Of a stretch of 64,000 nt of DNA, positions 62,979 to 64,000 are shown piece by piece. Within the stretch, counting starts at the first letter, position 1, and each line of letters opens with the position of its first letter. Made by a program: the position numbers and the translations under genes. The notes below the pieces were generated by a model that was given only the letters and a program-made list of their open reading frames with translations, was not told where the DNA came from and made no database searches. Source of the DNA: Qipengyuania sp. (GTDB lineage Bacteria > Pseudomonadota > Alphaproteobacteria > Sphingomonadales > Sphingomonadaceae); contig JAIETR010000002.1 of assembly GCA_019745075.1 (NCBI GenBank), forward strand, positions 62,001-126,000, given 5' to 3'.

Positions 62979-63968
62979 GTGGGCTTTATGCAGATGATGA
63001 AGGCGTGGGTTGTTGAAAGGTGGGGATCTCTCGACGATCTTGTGCTGAAGGCCATTCCCCGCCCCGGTGCGGCAGAAGGATCGCCCGTCGTCCGCGTGAG
63101 TAAGGCGGGCCTCAATTTCGCCGACGGGATCGCGGTCAGGGGCCGTTACCAGGTTAGGATCGAACCGCCCTTCGTCCTGGGCAGCGAAATTGCAGGCGTG
63201 ATCGAGGAGGCACCCCCGGGCTGCGGCTATGCGCCCGGAGATCGGGTGATGGCGCAGGTCCCCGCCGGTGCCTTCGGCGAATATTGCGCGGTCGAGACCT
63301 CGCGGCTCGTCCGCCTCCCAGAAGCGCTTGGCTTCGCCGACGCCGCCGCGCTGCCTGTCTCTTACACCACCGCCCATGTCGGCCTGTTCGCGAAGGGGCA
63401 ACTGCGGCAAGGCGAGACGATTCTCATCCACGCAGCGGCGGGGGGCCTCGGCATTGCCGCCACCCAGCTCGCCAGATGGTGCGGCGCCCGCGTGATCGCC
63501 ACTGCGGGATCCGATGAGAAATGCAGCCTTGCCCTGGAGAACGGCGCCGAGCACGCCATCAATTATCGCGACGAGGAATGGCCGGAGCGCGTCAAGGCAC
63601 TGGCGCCGGAGGGAGTGGACATGGTGTTCGATCCGGTCGGGGGTGAAACCAGTCTGCTCAGCATCCGCCGGCTCGCCTGGGGGGGCCGCCTGATGTTGGC
63701 CGGCTTTGCCAGCGGGGCGCCGGCATCGATCCCCGCCAATCATCTCTTGGTGAGGGCCGCTTCCGCGATTGGCGTCTTTTGGAGCTTCGACAATGAAGCT
63801 GCGACCATCTCGGCAATTCAGAAGCAGCTTGTCGATCTTGCCGTCGACCGACATGTCCGCCCCCATCTCTGGCGACTTGTCGATCTCTACAACTTGAAGC
63901 ATGGCCTCGAAGCGCTGGAGAGCGGCAGGACCAGCGGGAAAGTCATTCTGAATGTGTCCGAATTCTGA
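62979..63968 (+). CDS. NADPH:quinone oxidoreductase-like MDR-family protein
   Basis: A 329-residue zinc-independent medium-chain dehydrogenase. Motifs are GLNFADGIAVRGRYQV, PPFVLGSEIAGVIEEAPPGC and the nucleotide fold ILIHAAAGGLGIAATQLARW (about residues 146-165). In degradation clusters such proteins reduce enoyl or quinone intermediates. The GTG at 62979 is three bases behind GGAGG; ATG at 62988 or 62997 are alternatives. The gene is complete, ending 32 bp before the window edge. Confidence 0.88.
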   Translation: MGFMQMMKAWVVERWGSLDDLVLKAIPRPGAAEGSPVVRVSKAGLNFADGIAVRGRYQVRIEPPFVLGSEIAGVIEEAPPGCGYAPGDRVMAQVPAGAFGEYCAVETSRLVRLPEALGFADAAALPVSYTTAHVGLFAKGQLRQGETILIHAAAGGLGIAATQLARWCGARVIATAGSDEKCSLALENGAEHAINYRDEEWPERVKALAPEGVDMVFDPVGGETSLLSIRRLAWGGRLMLAGFASGAPASIPANHLLVRAASAIGVFWSFDNEAATISAIQKQLVDLAVDRHVRPHLWRLVDLYNLKHGLEALESGRTSGKVILNVSEF

Positions 63969-64000
63969 TTCATTGCGTATCGGATAGCGCCACCGGAGCT

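Overview
The window is GC-rich and looks like a mosaic catabolic plasmid, or integrated conjugative element, of a sphingomonad-type alphaproteobacterium. An F-type conjugation operon of the kind carried by sphingomonad megaplasmids sits beside alkane, alicyclic and aromatic degradation genes. Insertion-sequence debris and decayed genes mark several of the joins. Assignments rest on reading the translated sequences for motifs, gene order and gene junctions; no database search was run.

Layout. (1) 1-10714, minus strand: one translationally coupled transfer operon traA-L-E-K-B-dsbC-V-C-orf-trbI-F-W-U-trbC, the last gene cut by the window edge. (2) 11061-12660: two small DNA-binding proteins (Xre-like and AlpA-like) and a frame-broken HEPN-type gene. 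(3) 12625-18989: an ABC1/UbiB-type kinase and a MarR repressor, divergent from an EmrA-EmrB-OprM/NodT type efflux pump. (4) 19478-20040: an IS3-family transposase remnant joined to the first ~60 codons of alkK. (5) 20093-30272: an almost complete alk regulon, alkB-rubredoxin-rubredoxin-alkH-alkJ-alkL-alkK' on the minus strand, with alkT and alkS on the plus strand. A near-identical 15-bp motif lies in front of alkB/alkT and in front of alkS. (6) 31275-33353: thioesterase, 2Fe-2S ferredoxin and a CYP153-type P450. (7) 33509-43632: GntR regulator, nitronate monooxygenase-like protein, SCPx-thiolase plus DUF35 protein, two acyl-CoA dehydrogenases, acyl-CoA ligase, Baeyer-Villiger monooxygenase and a hydrolase, in a tight operon; a NUDIX gene follows convergently. 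(8) 44626-63968: an IS5-like remnant, then a meta-cleavage aromatic pathway with a two-subunit ring-hydroxylating dioxygenase and Rieske ferredoxin, a diol dehydrogenase, a LigAB-type extradiol dioxygenase, two meta-cleavage hydrolases, hydratase, aldolase and acylating aldehyde dehydrogenase. It also carries two CoA ligases, a fused indolepyruvate:ferredoxin oxidoreductase-like enzyme, an MFS permease and a quinone oxidoreductase.

How the parts work together. AlkL lets alkanes through the outer membrane. AlkB with rubredoxin, or CYP153 with its ferredoxin, makes the 1-alcohol. AlkJ and AlkH carry it to the fatty acid, but CoA activation by AlkK is lost and may be covered by one of three other ligases. 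Module 7 has the enzymes for CoA-dependent side-chain or alicyclic-acid breakdown plus ketone-to-ester cleavage. Module 8 takes an aromatic acid or hydrocarbon through cis-diol, catechol, ring fission and hydroxypentadienoate to pyruvate and acetyl-CoA.

The most notable observation is a repeated inverted-repeat site, ATAC-N6-G(T/A)AT, found five times and only seen in the divergent gene gaps of module 8. No regulator gene lies in that module, so an unseen regulator elsewhere may control it. The substrates of modules 7 and 8 cannot be fixed from sequence alone.
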